From Acanthococcus lagerstroemiae (Eukaryota > Arthropoda > Insecta > Hemiptera > Eriococcidae), in assembly GCA_031841125.1 (NCBI GenBank), contig CM063114.1:992001-1056000 (forward strand): 64,000 nucleotides of DNA. Reading direction: 5' to 3'. How positions within the stretch are numbered: the stretch's first letter is position 1; each line of letters starts with the position of its first letter. Positions 14,186 to 27,170 of this stretch are shown here, one piece after another. The translations under genes were made by a program, and so were the position numbers. Below the pieces are notes generated by a model. That model made no database searches. It was given only the letters and a program-made list of their open reading frames with translations, and was not told the DNA's origin.

Positions 14186-15392
14186 TTAATTTACCCAGTA
14201 AAAACGTTCGCTGTCCTGGCATGAGCAGAGGTGATGCGAGATTTTCTTAACGAAAACAATCACTGAGGTGTAGCTAGATTGCTCACCCAAATCTCTCGGA
14301 GCTTGCCTCTCTAAATTTTCAATGCCCCAAACATGCGAAGAGAAATTTTCGTTTGTTAGTTTTTTAAAACGCAATAGACTGATTATAGAAACACCCCAAC
14401 AAAGAGACTCGTTAGGACGTTGCGGCGGTATTAAACGATCGCGTGCAAAAACGTGGGACATTTGACCGTATTTCCATCCTCCAGCAATGAAAAATGGCTT
14501 TGCTTAGTCGGTAAAAGAACAACCCGAGGTAAATTAAGCCACGAACACGACGGAACACAGACAGACAGTGTCGATTAGCTCGAAATAAAAAGAGGGGCGT
14601 GAAGGAATGAGGGACCCTGAAGAAGGAACAACTGCTACCAGAGGCTCAATCGTCCATGTTTCCAGGGCTGTGAACAATATAAATTAACCCATTACTACTT
14701 GAACGATTATACCATCACCTCGCTCACATAAGCAGCAATTAACAGATACCTCTTAGTACATATTAAGAAAATAGACACCTTCGTTGCTCCGAACACGAAG
14801 GAGACGACTCGGTTAATCTTTATTACGTTTGAATACCATTCGGCATAATAGAAATCCTAGTGAAACATGTAGGCATGTCAGGCTGGATTTGGATCGCCGG
14901 CTATCGTTTGACCCGCAGATGTACCAAAAAATGGTAACCGTCGCGCACGTTGCAAACAAAAAAATATGAATCCGTAACGTTTAACTCGACAGACGATTCG
15001 TCGAGCAGCAAGTAAAAACAGAAAAAACCGCGGCAGTATAACACCAAGTAGAAATTTGAAGTTAGTTTTCAAACGATATTTATAAGAAAACGAAAAAGCG
15101 GAAAAATACACACGAATATGATGTCGAAAATCAAGTCGTAACAACACTGAAGACGAAAAAACGAAGAGCACTTTACATACACCAAAAAAGCAGAAAGCGG
15201 AGAAAACTTTCGGCTGATCATCGATTACCGACCAAAATTCTCGTACCTCTACGGGAAAGATATCGATACTTAAGACAACGGCGATCGATGATTAACCTTA
15301 ACCAAGCATTATCACGTACGAAGGGAAAATCCCATATGGCGATAGTCGGATGAGGAGCCGAGATCACCAACATCCGATCACGTTGTTCGGCC
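14186..15392. other. No supported gene
   Basis: Two modest minus-strand frames (14186-14461 and 14878-15171) show no recognised domain and no supporting splice structure. I see nothing else. Confidence 0.35.
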
Positions 15393-15897
15393 CAGGGCTG
15401 ATAACCCGTTCCTGATTGGCTTAAACTTCCGCATTGGCTTACAAGCCATTGGCTGTTGGGAATCAGCTTACGAATGGCTTTTTCCCCATGTTATCAGCTG
15501 CTACTAGCCGTTCATGATTGGCTTACGGCTTAACTAGCAAGTTATATTATATATCAATTCACTATAGAATGAACGACAGAGTTCAAAAATGTCACTCTTT
15601 TACATCATAGATTACACTGATTAACAGAACGTTAAATTTGACTACTCCAAAGAATAAGCCATAGGGTCAGTCCGTTATTTTTTGCGTCAGTCGAGACTCG
15701 AGAGTGGACAGTCGTTCGTACCAACTGCCAAACCAAGAGGAAAAAAATCTATTGGTTATCAACTGCTTCGAATATACATCGGCTTTTGATTGGCTTACTG
15801 CTTTCGGAAAAGCTGGCTAACGGCTAGCTTAAAAGGCCGATCAAAGACGGCTGCTGATGCTGCTAAACCGTTCATCGGCTTCGGCTTATCAGCCCTG
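15393..15897. mobile_element. hAT-like element with sub-terminal repeats
   Basis: This 505-bp element starts CAGGGCTGATAA and ends TTATCAGCCCTG, a perfect 12-bp inverted repeat. The flanking octamers GTTCGGCC (15385-15392) and GTTTGGCC (15898-15905) differ at one base. Many copies of TTGGCTTA and GGCTTA/TAGCC lie within 150 bp of both ends, like the sub-terminal transposase-binding arrays of hAT elements. The centre (15540-15770) is unrelated AT-rich sequence without a transposase gene. Confidence 0.85.
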
Positions 15898-16594
15898 GTT
15901 TGGCCTTTTGGCCCCGACGCGGGTGTTACTCTTACATATTGGGGCGATAAAAGATAAAACTGATCCTCGCGGTCGTTCAGCTACCAGCGCTTCGATTTTT
16001 CCCAATTTTCAACTCCTTGGACAAAACTGGCGCGCAAGTTTGCGTCTATGAAATTTCGCACACGCTATTCTTATCGTACCAAATTACTCGTACAAATAAT
16101 TACATCAAACATTTTTTTTCTCTTACCATTCGTCTACAAATACTGGTGAAAACCTATACATCCACTTTTCTTTCCAAGTCCACAATATCACGTAAGTATT
16201 ATTATTTGTATACATAGTCAATGACAGGTGTATAAATAGGCAGACTACACAATTGCTTTTAACACTATAAAATTTGAGAGAATGAGAAACACACAATAAC
16301 CCTCAAAAAAATAATCGCCACCGGGTGAAATATGGAAAAAAAAAGTTTCGCAGTCGGTGGTAGGTTCTAATTTGAAAGAGCCACAACGCTGTATAACTGA
16401 CCAAATGAGTTACCCAAGTAGCAAGTACTACTTTTTGTCCCTAAAATTGTTTCTAATTTCTTTATTTTCAGTCTCACCTACATTTACAGTCTCTTATTAG
16501 CACTCAACTATTCTCGTAGAAAACTTTATTAATTATTTAATATATTTTAAAAACATTTTATACCTTTTATGCCGGAGCATCTCTAACACAAGAG
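15898..16594. other. No supported gene
   Basis: AT-rich sequence with only short unrelated open frames. I see nothing else. Confidence 0.35.
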
Positions 16595-16892
16595 ACGTAT
16601 GGCGATGCACGCATTGAAATGGCTCCTATGACACCGCACCTCCGGCTCCGGAAACTAACCTTTCGGGTATCGCATCAGTAGCTGGAGGAACGCTTTGGGG
16701 CCGGGCCCGAGACCCCATTTCGCCGTGCCGTTTCTGGTGCGCACGTCCTGCAAGGGCCACCGTGCGATTCCCTACTGACCGAGGTCCGCGCTCCCCGAGC
16801 ACTCGCCTAAAATTCAGGTCCCTCACAGCCGGACACGCTTCCTCTTCACTCATCCCTCACCTCCTCGTCATGGTCCGTGTGGTGACGCAGGC
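16595..16892. repeat. GC-richer dispersed repeat, copy 1
   Basis: It shares ordered blocks with 20484-20690 in the same orientation: CGTATGGCGATGCACGC, then CCGGAAAC, then GTATCGCATCAGTA, then CACAGCCGGAC followed by CGTTTCCT, then CTCCTC and TGGT. Copy 1 carries about 90 extra bases in the middle and is followed by AT-rich sequence with an A9 run. The minus strand has a 75-codon frame over this copy, but the frame is broken in copy 2. It is probably a SINE or LINE fragment of unknown family. Confidence 0.6.
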
Positions 16893-19800
16893 AGGTGATT
16901 AAAAAAAAACAAGGATGAAAAACGGCAATGGCAGAAATAATTTTGCCGGTCTACAAGAGGTAAAAGTTATAAATCTCGCACTGCATGAAATCGTGGGTGT
17001 CCGAACTACATTTTTATTGTTTGATGAGGGGCAAATTTCAAACCATCTGAACATCCAATGTATTTTCTTTTTTAGGAATTTAAGATTCAAAAACTCCGTT
17101 TATGACCTTTTCAGCCAAAAATTTCAGATTTTTTTTCTCAAAATAAGGACAAATTTTTTCTCCTATTTCGAAGAAGGCAAAGGTGTCTTTTCGAAAATCT
17201 TAAAAATGAGATAAAGTATCTCCTTTTCCACCAGTTCCGATACCCCTGTATAGTACTGAATGAAAGGGCCGGCGTTACTGGGAAAATATCAGACAGTTTG
17301 AAACGTTCGTACCGCGAGCTGATTTTATTTACATTTATACGAATAGTTCACCGGCGTGGCGTCGGAAGATGATGGGATTTGGGATACATTATGACGAATT
17401 ATAAAAATTTTTTATCGTACCGTAACTTATACGGCGAATACATAGATCACGCCGAGATTTAGGATAATGCGTGTGACTGCCTTTACATGCAAAACCGAGG
17501 AAAGATTTTGGATCGCACAATCACTTTCGCTTCACCGAAAGCACGACGACTGCGGATAAAATAATCGGTGCATTCGACGAGCGCGATTTTTCATTATTTA
17601 CAAACTTTTTTAAACGGATTTCGATACCAAGAAATGTCAGTTCAATGATATTTCTTTCCGCATTTTCTAGTATCTCCATCCCTGCCGCACTTGCAGTTTC
17701 CTCAATTCGGATTTCGAGGCAAAGTTTGTTTGAAAATTAATCGAGTGACCTTGGCTATTCGGAATTTAGTTCGCATTCCACGGAATAGTAATAATTTCAT
17801 TATTCTTCGTCGAGTTATTACGCAATGGCGTAATATGACCCACTGATGTTTCCCGTTTTTGTTATTTCTTCTTCAAAGTAGATAGGGTAGGTAGGTAGGT
17901 AGGTACTAGGTAGGTAATAATCGGCTTGCTGGAGAAACTTTTTCTACGGTGGCGTACTACGTGATAGCGTACATCGCACTACCAGTCATGGCAACATAAA
18001 TAATATCGTTGTAACATCGTTGTAAATTTAATTACTCCAAAATTTATCAGCCCGGTGTTTTACACACGAAACACACATCTAACCTCCCCTCGTTAAATCA
18101 ACTGTCGTCGACCAAATTTTCGATCGCAATCTGCAACGACGTTAGAAACCTTTCATCATGCGACACTCTTTATACTCGTACAAATATGTACATAATATGT
18201 ATTAAGAGAGCTGTTACAAAATCGGCACACAGTGGAATGTGTCACGGGAATTCAATTAGAGTGCATAGGTTTCATCAGTTACACCTTGTCGCAGCACGCT
18301 TTAGAATTAGTTCAGAGCAAAGCAGTCGTATTCTGCTCATTTAGGCCTAGAATGTACTCGTATTTTTGCGCCACGCAGGAGATGCTTTCATGACTGTGCT
18401 GCGTGAGCTGAATGAGAATCAACTATCGAATACCAACCCCCGTATACCTATTACCTAGTACCTACTTCTATCTAAATATTAAACAGTTATAGTATAGTAT
18501 ACCTATGTATTTCCTATTTGAGAATAAAAATGTCGTCGGGTGACGGTTGGATAAATTTGTAAAAAAAAATATTGCGAGGATTATTACCAAGACGTATGAG
18601 GCGGAATTTCATTTTAACATACAAATTAAATCAATTATAGGCATATGTAGGCATACGTGCATAACCACATGACCACCGTTAGATCCGAGAAGGAGTAAAG
18701 AACAACGATGGTTGGTCATGTTAAATTTTCTCGTACCTACCGAACAATTTTTTTCAGAGCAAATTTTTGGATCCTCCCCCCCATTTCGAAGTTTTCTTTC
18801 TCTCTAAAACCGCATTTTGGTGATAAAGTTTGGATCTGATCCTCCGGAGTATTAATGAAATGAGTTAACCTGAAACCTGAACTATTTATAGACAAATGAA
18901 CTACGAGTATATAGATTTATTTGATATGATACAGCAGGCAGGTTTGCACTTCGAGATAATCAAATCTAATTAGGAAAGAAAGATTTACTTTCGAAGTAAT
19001 GCTGGGGGAGGGGGCGTGATTTCGCCTACGAGGTCAGCTTACGAGAACCAAAAAATAGGGCCCCAAACGTTGAATCTACTAAGTTTCAGAAAAACATGAG
19101 CAACACCTGGGGTAATCGGATTGTACGTTCTGGATTGTATAAAATCGCGTCTTCTATTCGAAGGACTGCCTTTTTCCCCCCTAGAACCACCAGTCTTGTA
19201 GTTATGGTGGCGGATGAGAATGAAAAGATTAGAAAATTGACGGTAATCCGAAATATTTATCGAGCCAAGTACAGTACAGATCTGGGAAAAGTTCGCGATA
19301 AGAAAGCCCACAGCGATGACGTAGGGTGCTATTAATTTCCAACTATATGTTTTTGTAAATATAGGAAGAAATTTTACGTCCAGCAGCAGACCAGGTTTTC
19401 TCCCACCAAACACTCTGAAGAGTACATATTTATTCAACTTGAATTTGGCAGTAGGAAATAATCGAGTAGTTACCTAATTTTGAATTAGAATATCCTCCTG
19501 CCAAAAAGCAGTGAATTGCCTGTTATGATTTCAAAAATAATGGAAACATTTTCACATTCAGCAACATGCCAGACCTTCTCCTTAAAAATTTTTGGGAAAG
19601 TAATTTTCGAACTTAGATTTTGAAGCAGAACTGGGTTGACTACTTAGCTGAACTCGAAAATCAATCTGTTAGGGGACGAGCATTTCTTTTTAGAAAGATT
19701 CTCACATTCAGAAGACGTGTATTTCAATTTAATCTGAACTCTGTAGTTTGACATGACTTATCTGTTACATCGAACGGATGAACTCACATATTGAGTGGAG

Positions 19801-20483
19801 TCCATCTAGTGCCTACTATGTTTGGGAGAATATCGAAAATATGTTCACGTTTCGCGGACTCAAAATAATCTTTCTTCAACTCGAACTTGTTAGTAGCGAA
19901 TGACGAGTAAATATAATATTGAACTAAAAGATATCCCCTGTGCAGCACAGGACTTAAAAGGTCAATCTCTACCCAATTTTGGAATAGCAGCGCATGTTTT
20001 TATACTATCTTGAATTTTTACTCATTCGTAACAGAAATATTTAAAAAAAAAAGTCTTTCAGATTAGGTTTCACAGTAGAAATACGAAGAACATTTCTAGG
20101 ATATTCATACCTGTGTTTCAAAAATACAACCTCAAGAACCACAGCATTATCACGTATGTTTCTTACTAATATTTAGACTAATTCTGCAAACATTTTTCTT
20201 CTCTCTTTCTCTTTTACACCCTCCGAGGTAAAATTCGTCATCAAATATACAAGAAAATTAAAGTCATAAAGTGTATGTCTTTTAGCAGGAATACTGATTA
20301 TCTTTTCAGTAAACCCCATTCAATAGAGAACAGACGTGAATGTACTTTTTTCTCCAATAGGTCGGAAATGAGGAAGCATTCCGGATTCACGCGTAGTTAA
20401 GCTCTGCTTTGTCCTGAAAATTTCTTCATCATTACAAGTCTTTCAAGAAAAGAACACTCTATTTTTTTTTAGGGGAGGGGGGA
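16893..20483. other. No supported gene; GGTA microsatellite
   Basis: A GGTA-type tetranucleotide run lies at 17886-17916. The longest open frame (19039-19437, minus, 132 codons) has no recognisable domain and is judged to be chance. G-rich runs occur near 18774 and 19003. Confidence 0.35.
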
Positions 20484-20690
20484 GCGTATGGCGATGCACG
20501 CGTGCCAAACTGGCTCCCCCTGGCCCCGGAAACAACCCTTTCGAGTATCGCATCAGTAACCACAGGGGCATCTTGAATTTCGCCTCTCCCGCTCACCCAG
20601 TATTAACCTGGAATTCGAAACGCACCACAGCCGGACGTGTTTCCTTCCTTCACCCTTCTCCTCCTCATCTTGGTGCGTGGTAACGTAGGA
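20484..20690. repeat. GC-richer dispersed repeat, copy 2
   Basis: This is the partner of 16595-16892, in the same orientation, with the same order of conserved blocks and a shorter middle. It is preceded by a T-run and a G-run at 20462-20482. No target duplication was identified, so the class is unsettled. Confidence 0.6.
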
Positions 20691-23022
20691 ATGTAGTGGA
20701 GGAAAAGAACACTAGCGGATGTTTAAATTCTTGTCTTTTCCCCCTCTTTTTCTTTTTTGGGTCAGGGGAAAGTGTTTTAACTCTTTTAAGACCCATGGTA
20801 CATTTAACTGGTATATTTTTACATTCCTGCGCATTGTTATTGACTGCAGTAATTTTATGTCCTAATCTTTTCCCAACTCAAAAGTTCGTAGTCGGAAATT
20901 AATTTTTAATTCCCTGATTTCTCTTCCAAGTTCCCACGTTATTCAAGGAGCTCTATGCAATGTGAATATCAATAGTATTCGAGTGGTATGGTCTCTACTG
21001 GATTTGAAAATATCAAGCTTAACATCGTGTACCAGCAGCCACTACGTTCGTAGTAGAATATAGTTAATTATTTCACATATTTCTGTCGTTGTTTTAAGAT
21101 TGTAAACCAATATTAAAAAAGGGATACCAGTACCTCACTCTCTAAAGTCGAATCAACGGAATTCGCTGGGCTTTTCAACAGTACTTAAACATTATCGATT
21201 ACGTGTGATCACCGACTAAAATCAGCATACATGTATGCGCTGATTCGCAGCGTACATACGCTTATTGGAATTTGTGATCACGATTTATAGCTGAAAAATC
21301 AGCGTATTCCGCTGATTCAAATTTGAAGAATATAAAAGTAAGAAAAAAGGACGAAGAAATCCTAAGAGGGTAAGTAGCTCCTGTCCTCTCCTAGTTCCGA
21401 TACTTACCTATGAAATCCCAAAAGCACTACAAAATAATAATAAATATATTAGGCTAATGTCAAAGTTACCACGACACCTACGAGTACCTATGTCACAGTA
21501 GTCTGCCTTATAGACGTTACTGGCCTTTTTGATTTCAGTTTTACACGTGGCTATGCATCGTTACACCATCGAACGAGTCGAAAATACGGAACATCTTATT
21601 AAAAATACGTCTACTAATGTGCCTTAATCAAAGACTTATAACGACTCGTTTTTTACTCCAGGAAAGTTTCTAATGCTTCTTCTCTTCAGCGAAGTAATCC
21701 AACTCATTTTCGGAAAATTTGACGCTATTCGAATAGATTTTAGTTTTGGAATAGAATTTCTTACCGATAAAATTCACTGTCACAATTTTGTTTAAGTTTA
21801 AAAAGATGTCACCAGATTTCAAGTTTGGTTTGCCTTCCGCTCCCAGTACCCACGCTCTGCAACAGGATCATTTATTTAAAATGTATATTTACGAGATGAC
21901 GTAAAAATGTCAAGGGGTTGACTTCCTCGCCATCAAAATACAATGTTTTTCTTCAATTCTTCATCAGGAGAATATTACTGAACTAGTTAATTGAGCGGTT
22001 TGGTTTGAATTAGCTCGAACGTTTTCTTCATGTTGTTTCAGACACGAAGTAGAAGTAGGCACAATGTACACCTACACCTACACCTACTTCTTCCTTCGTG
22101 CATTCGTAAGTACAAATACAGTAATTTAAAAACGATTAAGGTATACCGGAAATAATTGGAGCATTAGCCAGAATCGTATTCGTTTGGGTGAACAGAAGTA
22201 GGTAGGCACTAGGTACACAAGTTTATTAAACTCATCGACACTCGAATTATCTTTTGGTTACAATAAGTTTTCTGTCTTCTTCCGGTTTCGGTGCATCTGT
22301 TCGTCGCAACTGAAATCGGCCTAATTGCCTTTGACGCGCAACTTCTAGATATTATCGCGAGGTACGAGTATTTCGTAGTACAGGTACATATTTCGTCGTA
22401 TCCCTAACGTAATTTACAAACGTAATTTTTTATCACATTCGAAATACTATGACCTCTGCCTGTGACGTCTCTATGTTTGCAAATCACTCAGTCTACTGTC
22501 TAGGCAGTCCGTACGCGAAAATATGAGACCCTTCAGATCCGTAAATACCTAACTCGGTTCGTGCCTCAAGCAAACTCGATGACAGACTCTTTCCGACCCG
22601 ACTGGACAAGCCAGTGCATTCGCACTAGTGTTGGACTGTAGGTCTTCGAGTGCAGGTTGAGGTTGCCAGTTGGTACGAACGAGAAACACGAACTGCCGCA
22701 GCGATGTCAAACATTTTTTAGAAGTTTAAAAAGCACGCACACACGTCTTCGGCGTACAATAATATGTCATTATCGAAGGTCAGCCGGCCACTCGAGATAA
22801 TTGACTGGATATAAAACGCCGTTTTGCAAGATACTGGATACGTATAAGAGAGAATAATTGGTAGATTTATTGGATGATAAGGTCGAAGAATATGGATCAA
22901 GTGCTCCAGATATGGGAGTATAGGTGCAGAACTGGTCACTTTTCAGAGTAGATAGTAAAAAGGAAGGAGTTTTGCCGAGGTTCTTTATACTCGTCGAAAG
23001 CGTTCAGCTTTTTTTTCATTAC
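20691..23022. other. No supported gene; upstream region of the first PV/PY-repeat gene
   Basis: It contains two short palindromes with the stem AATCAGCG near 21217-21242 and 21299-21319, and a CCTACA run near 22068-22088. Sequence at 22440-22720 is less AT-rich. Regulatory elements for the downstream gene could lie here, but none can be named. Confidence 0.35.
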
Positions 23023-23056
23023 TTAAATCGTAATTAGTTTTTAACATCGAGTCAGT
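23023..23056 (+). promoter_or_regulatory. Candidate core promoter of the first PV/PY-repeat gene
   Basis: A TTAAAT TATA-variant begins at 23023. An arthropod initiator-like TCAGT has its A at 23054, a spacing of 31 bases, which is the classical distance. Transcription from 23054 would leave a 38-base leader before the ATG at 23092. The TATA match is weak, and another TTTATAC lies upstream at 22984. Confidence 0.4.
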
Positions 23057-23091
23057 AATATCGGTGGTTCGAGCTTTTTATACTCGTCGTT

Positions 23092-23109
23092 ATGTTACTT
23101 AAATTTACG
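23092..23109 (+). CDS. First coding exon (6 codons) of the PV/PY-repeat secreted protein, gene A
   Basis: Six codons, Met-Leu-Leu-Lys-Phe-Thr, are followed directly by GTAAGT, a consensus donor in phase 0. The large downstream exon also opens in phase 0 with Val-Leu-Leu-Leu-Ala-Trp and contains no methionine at all, so the start must lie in an upstream exon. Joining the two gives the textbook signal peptide MLLKFTVLLLAWVSATNASA, with predicted cleavage before Gly21. No other ATG followed by a phase-0 donor was noticed between here and the large exon. A tiny first exon carrying the start of the signal peptide is typical of insect cuticle-protein genes. The link is inferred and would need a transcript to confirm. 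Confidence 0.7.
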
Positions 23110-25306
23110 GTAAGTTTTACTCATTTTATTTACATCTACCTATCGTCTTTGTCGAATAAATATTTAATTTTAGGGACGTCGAGTACGTGGTTGCGATACG
23201 AATAGAATTTTAGAATAAAAACTCGCGAATATTTCAGATTTTCTACGTCGGAAACTCCATATAATATTCGTTTTAACTTAGTAGGTAACACGTTTCATTT
23301 GCATACTTCACGCGAAAGAGGGACGAGGGTAAAAATTTTAAATACCTCTCCGACTCCACAGAGAAGATCTTTAGTGTCAGCAGACAGACCATTTATGCGC
23401 ATTTACTTCGCATAATATTATCGATAAGCTAATTTTTAAAAACGAACGAGTTCAAATTCGCAACGTGCAACGAGGAATGTTTTTGAATGGAAGGCGAACC
23501 ACCTTTCGGTGAATTCGAAATCTGAAATTTGAACCCATTATCCTCCTCTCTTTGAAAATGTAATTCTTAGTAAGTCCGAACGAGGGTGATTACATAATGC
23601 ATGCTACAATTCAAAAATACCTACTAATACTATACAGGAATTCAGTAGACGTGCCTAAAACCACCCCACACTACGAATTTACACGATAAATTCTGATATA
23701 GCAGGTTCCAACTTCAAAATTGTTCGCAATACGTTTAGACGAGTAACAAAATAAGACGAACGACAGCTATTCGTTATTATAAGCAATTTCTGTCGAAATG
23801 ATGAAACAGTTCGCACTCCAAAGTCTTGTAGGTAATTCGCGCTCATTTTCTTCATTAAGGTTACGGTATTTTGAAAATAAGACGTACGAGTATTTCCCGC
23901 CATTTTTTCTTGGGAAAGTCGATCACGGAATAAGACGGCCAACGTACGTATGGTTCATGCCAAAATTTAATGTAGACATATGTGGGTAACTCGGTTTCAA
24001 AACTAGATTCTAACTCGCAATTTTTCGACTTTTGATTACGCAACTTATCCCGTAAAAAACTAAATACGTACGTTTTCATACTCTGGATTTTGTAGGGATT
24101 TGGCGATACGGTGAACAGAAAAAATTGTTTTCCGCTACAATACGAGTAGAAATTTTCTCACTATTAAAAGTGGAGAGTACGATGGAAAATTTCAGTTGAT
24201 TATAGAAGATAGCTGCGGCAGCTACGAAAAATAATTGTCAGAAATGGATACGCAGATTATGCATAAAATCGACGAAGCTCCGTTAAAAAGGAAAATTTTT
24301 AATAAATTTAAAAATCGATACCGACAGGAGAGTATCGAAACGACATACTTGCAGAGAGGGGGAGGAAAAACTCGCAGTGTTAATTACTATGAACTTTCCT
24401 ATCGTTGGCACCAGCAGGACGAGCGGGGAAAAGTTAATAGGTACTTTTCTTTTAAACGGTTAAAAAGTCTCTAATTTTCCAGTTGACGAGTTGAGAGCTA
24501 CTCATTTTCCAACTAGAGCTAACTGTTAAACAATTAATATCGGGGAAGCCTCCCTCTATCACCCCTTCGGTACGTCTCTGATTTAGGAGAAGGAGGTCGA
24601 GAGATGTACGTGAAGATTATATGCACCAGTCACCAGGGGATCGTTTTCTATGAAAATATAGTTGGGCCAAGGGAGCAACTTCTACAAAAGTAAACTAGAT
24701 AGGTCTGAAACTTACAATGTGTAACTTTTACTGCAATCTACATGTTTATGTTCCGAATACCTTGTAAAATCCATCTCGGATCGTCAAACGCGAGTTCCGG
24801 ATCTTCAATCTAAGCTCCGTTTTTTCTGGGAGACAGGTATATATGTAGCTCCTTTTTCTCATTCTGCTTGCCTATCTGATTGTCTGTCAGTTTTTTTACC
24901 GACTCTGTCAGGGAGATAAGGGAGGGCTGGATTTTCTTCAGACGAAAAGTGGTAAGGAAAGTTTTGGAGATCATCAACACACTGGAAGCTCGCGGGGTTC
25001 GAAGAAAAGTGCAGTTAAAAATTAGAGAGTATAATTCAGTGCCGATTTTCTAGAAAGTCCTATTACTTATGGGGATTCTACAGAAAGATACATAGGACCT
25101 TTCTGGAAACCGGTACTCAATCGTTATTGTCATTATTATTATTACTATTATATAGGTAGTTGAAATGTCGATGTTATTTTTTAAAGCTATACGGGGGCCA
25201 CCTCGAACTCATATTCACAACCTTCCTCGTCATTAGCGAGTTCTATAATAATCGCTCAACTTTCTCGATGAGCTGTACGAGCTAACATTTCTTTGTTTAT
25301 CCTCAG
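23110..25306 (+). other. Intron 1 of gene A (2197 bp)
   Basis: It begins GTAAGT and ends in a pyrimidine-rich tract followed by CAG (TTTGTTTATCCTCAG). Open frames inside it (23679-24474) are short and unrecognised. ATT-rich sequence lies at 25128-25152. No mobile element was delimited. Confidence 0.6.
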
Positions 25307-26320
25307 GTACTACTTTTGGCATGGGTATCTGCAACAAATGCTTCAGCTGGAAAGAGCGACGTCTCGAAAAAGCAGACAGCCACCGAAAAGAAGGACGATA
25401 AAAATGCGTCTCAGCATAAACGAGGGTTATACGGTATCGAAGCAGCTGAAATTCTGAACGCACCTCCCTTACCAGCGTTTCACTCGATTACATCAACTGC
25501 TTCGCCTCTGGTAGAAGTTTCCTCAATCGGTGGACCGCATCTCAAGTCGATCTCACCGTACCCAGATGTTGTTTTCAGGTCTTCGTCCACTCCGCTACCG
25601 GCATCTGCTTACGAGGACTATCATCACGGTTTATTACCATCCGTAGCTCCGGCCCCTCTTCCTCCTCAGGGACTACCGGTGGGTCCAGTGAACCCTCACG
25701 TCAAAGAAATCACCGTCACTAAGGAAGTGCCTGTTCCCTATTTAGTTCATGTCGAGAAAAAAGTACCGTACCCGGTTTACATCCAAGTACCTCATCCGTA
25801 TCCAGTGACCGTCGAGAAACACGTACCGTACGAAGTGCGCGTTGCCGTCGACCGTCCAGTTCCAGTTCCAGTACCGAAACCCTATCCGGTCACTGTCGAA
25901 AGGCACATTCCCGTACCCGTAGAAAAACCCGTTCCATATCCGGTGAAAGTACCCGTCGATAGACCATATCCGGTTCATGTAGCTGTCGAAAAGCCGGTGC
26001 CTTATGCCGTGGAGAAACCGGTGCCTTACCCGGTTCACGTTCCCGTAGAGAAACCCGTGCCGTACGCCGTGGAGAAGGCTGTACCTTACCCGGTACATGT
26101 GCTCGTGGACAGGCCCGTCGAAGTTCCACGACCCTACCCGGTGACCGTCGAAAAACACGTGCCCTATCCGGTCGAAAAACACGTACCGTATCCGGTAAAA
26201 GTGCCAGTACCAGTTCCTGTCGAGAAGCACTATTCATACTCGGAATGGGAACCGGTGAAACCGCCCCATTATCATCATCATCATCATAAATTTAGTCCGT
26301 ACAGTCATTACGCTTACTGA
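25307..26320 (+). CDS. PV/PY-repeat secreted cuticle-type protein, gene A, main exon
   Basis: This exon encodes residues 7-343 of a 343-residue secreted protein. After the signal peptide come a Lys/Asp-rich pro-segment, a dibasic site KR-GLYG at residues 44-49, a Pro/Ser-rich linker, and from about residue 138 to 315 tandem PV/PY-rich repeats of the type VEKxVPYPVxVPV and RPYPVxV. The C-terminus is HYHHHHHK followed by SPYSHYAY. Density of PV and PY doublets matches the low-complexity proline-rich cuticular proteins of insects (CPLCP-like; the Vajk proteins of flies are a possible comparison, from memory). The likely role is a structural part of cuticle or another extracellular layer, with Tyr and His available for cross-linking. 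The acceptor is TCCTCAG. The stop is TGA at 26318-26320. Long minus-strand frames here are shadows of the repeat. Confidence 0.85.
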   Translation, partial: VLLLAWVSATNASAGKSDVSKKQTATEKKDDKNASQHKRGLYGIEAAEILNAPPLPAFHSITSTASPLVEVSSIGGPHLKSISPYPDVVFRSSSTPLPASAYEDYHHGLLPSVAPAPLPPQGLPVGPVNPHVKEITVTKEVPVPYLVHVEKKVPYPVYIQVPHPYPVTVEKHVPYEVRVAVDRPVPVPVPKPYPVTVERHIPVPVEKPVPYPVKVPVDRPYPVHVAVEKPVPYAVEKPVPYPVHVPVEKPVPYAVEKAVPYPVHVLVDRPVEVPRPYPVTVEKHVPYPVEKHVPYPVKVPVPVPVEKHYSYSEWEPVKPPHYHHHHHKFSPYSHYAY

Positions 26321-27170
26321 GTTATCAAAAAATCAGATCGATCAACGGAAATCGACGTGGTAAGGCTTGAAAAATTATTTGCGATCACCGCTAAATTTGA
26401 GACTAGTTCCATCTCGTGAAACATAAACTGCAATAATACAAGTAATTATTTTATGGAAGAATTTTTCTTCACATCTTCACCTTGTCTACAAGAAGCAGAA
26501 TAATAATATCTACATATCGCAAGACCAAACGTATTCCATCTTTCGACTATGAAAGAGTTTTTCAACCCTCAGAATTTCGAATAATGTAAATAAGAAACGT
26601 TCCTACCAACAGAAATGTTGATTTTTTTTCTCTCTTTCTAGATTACCTACTTATTAATAGATTATATCCTATTGAGCTATGAAAATTCACGCCATTTTCA
26701 TCAAATTTCGAAGCTATTTCTGAACGAATGTACAATATTGTATTACTATATCATACTGAAATTTATTCTCATAGAAGTATTCTTCATTCTTTCTAACGGA
26801 TACAACTGCCGAGATTATGTCTTCTTCGTTCTGAAAAGTTTTCGAATATTTGAGGCCAAATTCGATGAATAACTTGTACATATATTGCTATAGGTAGTAT
26901 GTTAGGACTATTTTCGGGCCCATCCGGCGATGGACCCGAGGTATATAGTCCAATTTCTTTCCTCCTTCAGTGGCGCAGGTATCACGTAAAGAGTTTTCTA
27001 TACATTTTACTTTCGTTTTAAATAACGTTCGATTGATAAAGAGTCACTTGAGGCAGTGTTTCGGAGACATAAATGTGCCACGTTTGGGAGTTAAGGCAAA
27101 ACTGTGTCTAGCTTCACCCACTTGACGTCATAAAAATGCTTCACCTAGCGTGTCGTTTTCGTGTCAATTT
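26321..27170. other. 3' flank of gene A, no other gene
   Basis: AT-rich sequence that presumably includes the 3' untranslated region of gene A. No clear AATAAA was seen. A GGGCCCATCC patch near 26917 is GC-rich but not assigned. Confidence 0.35.

Noticed and set aside
19039..19437. 132-codon minus-strand frame
   Set aside because: No domain, no splice logic, composition typical of chance frames in AT-rich DNA.
25742..26237. Two minus-strand frames of 115-162 codons over gene A
   Set aside because: The same repeat-shadow effect; no start context or signal.
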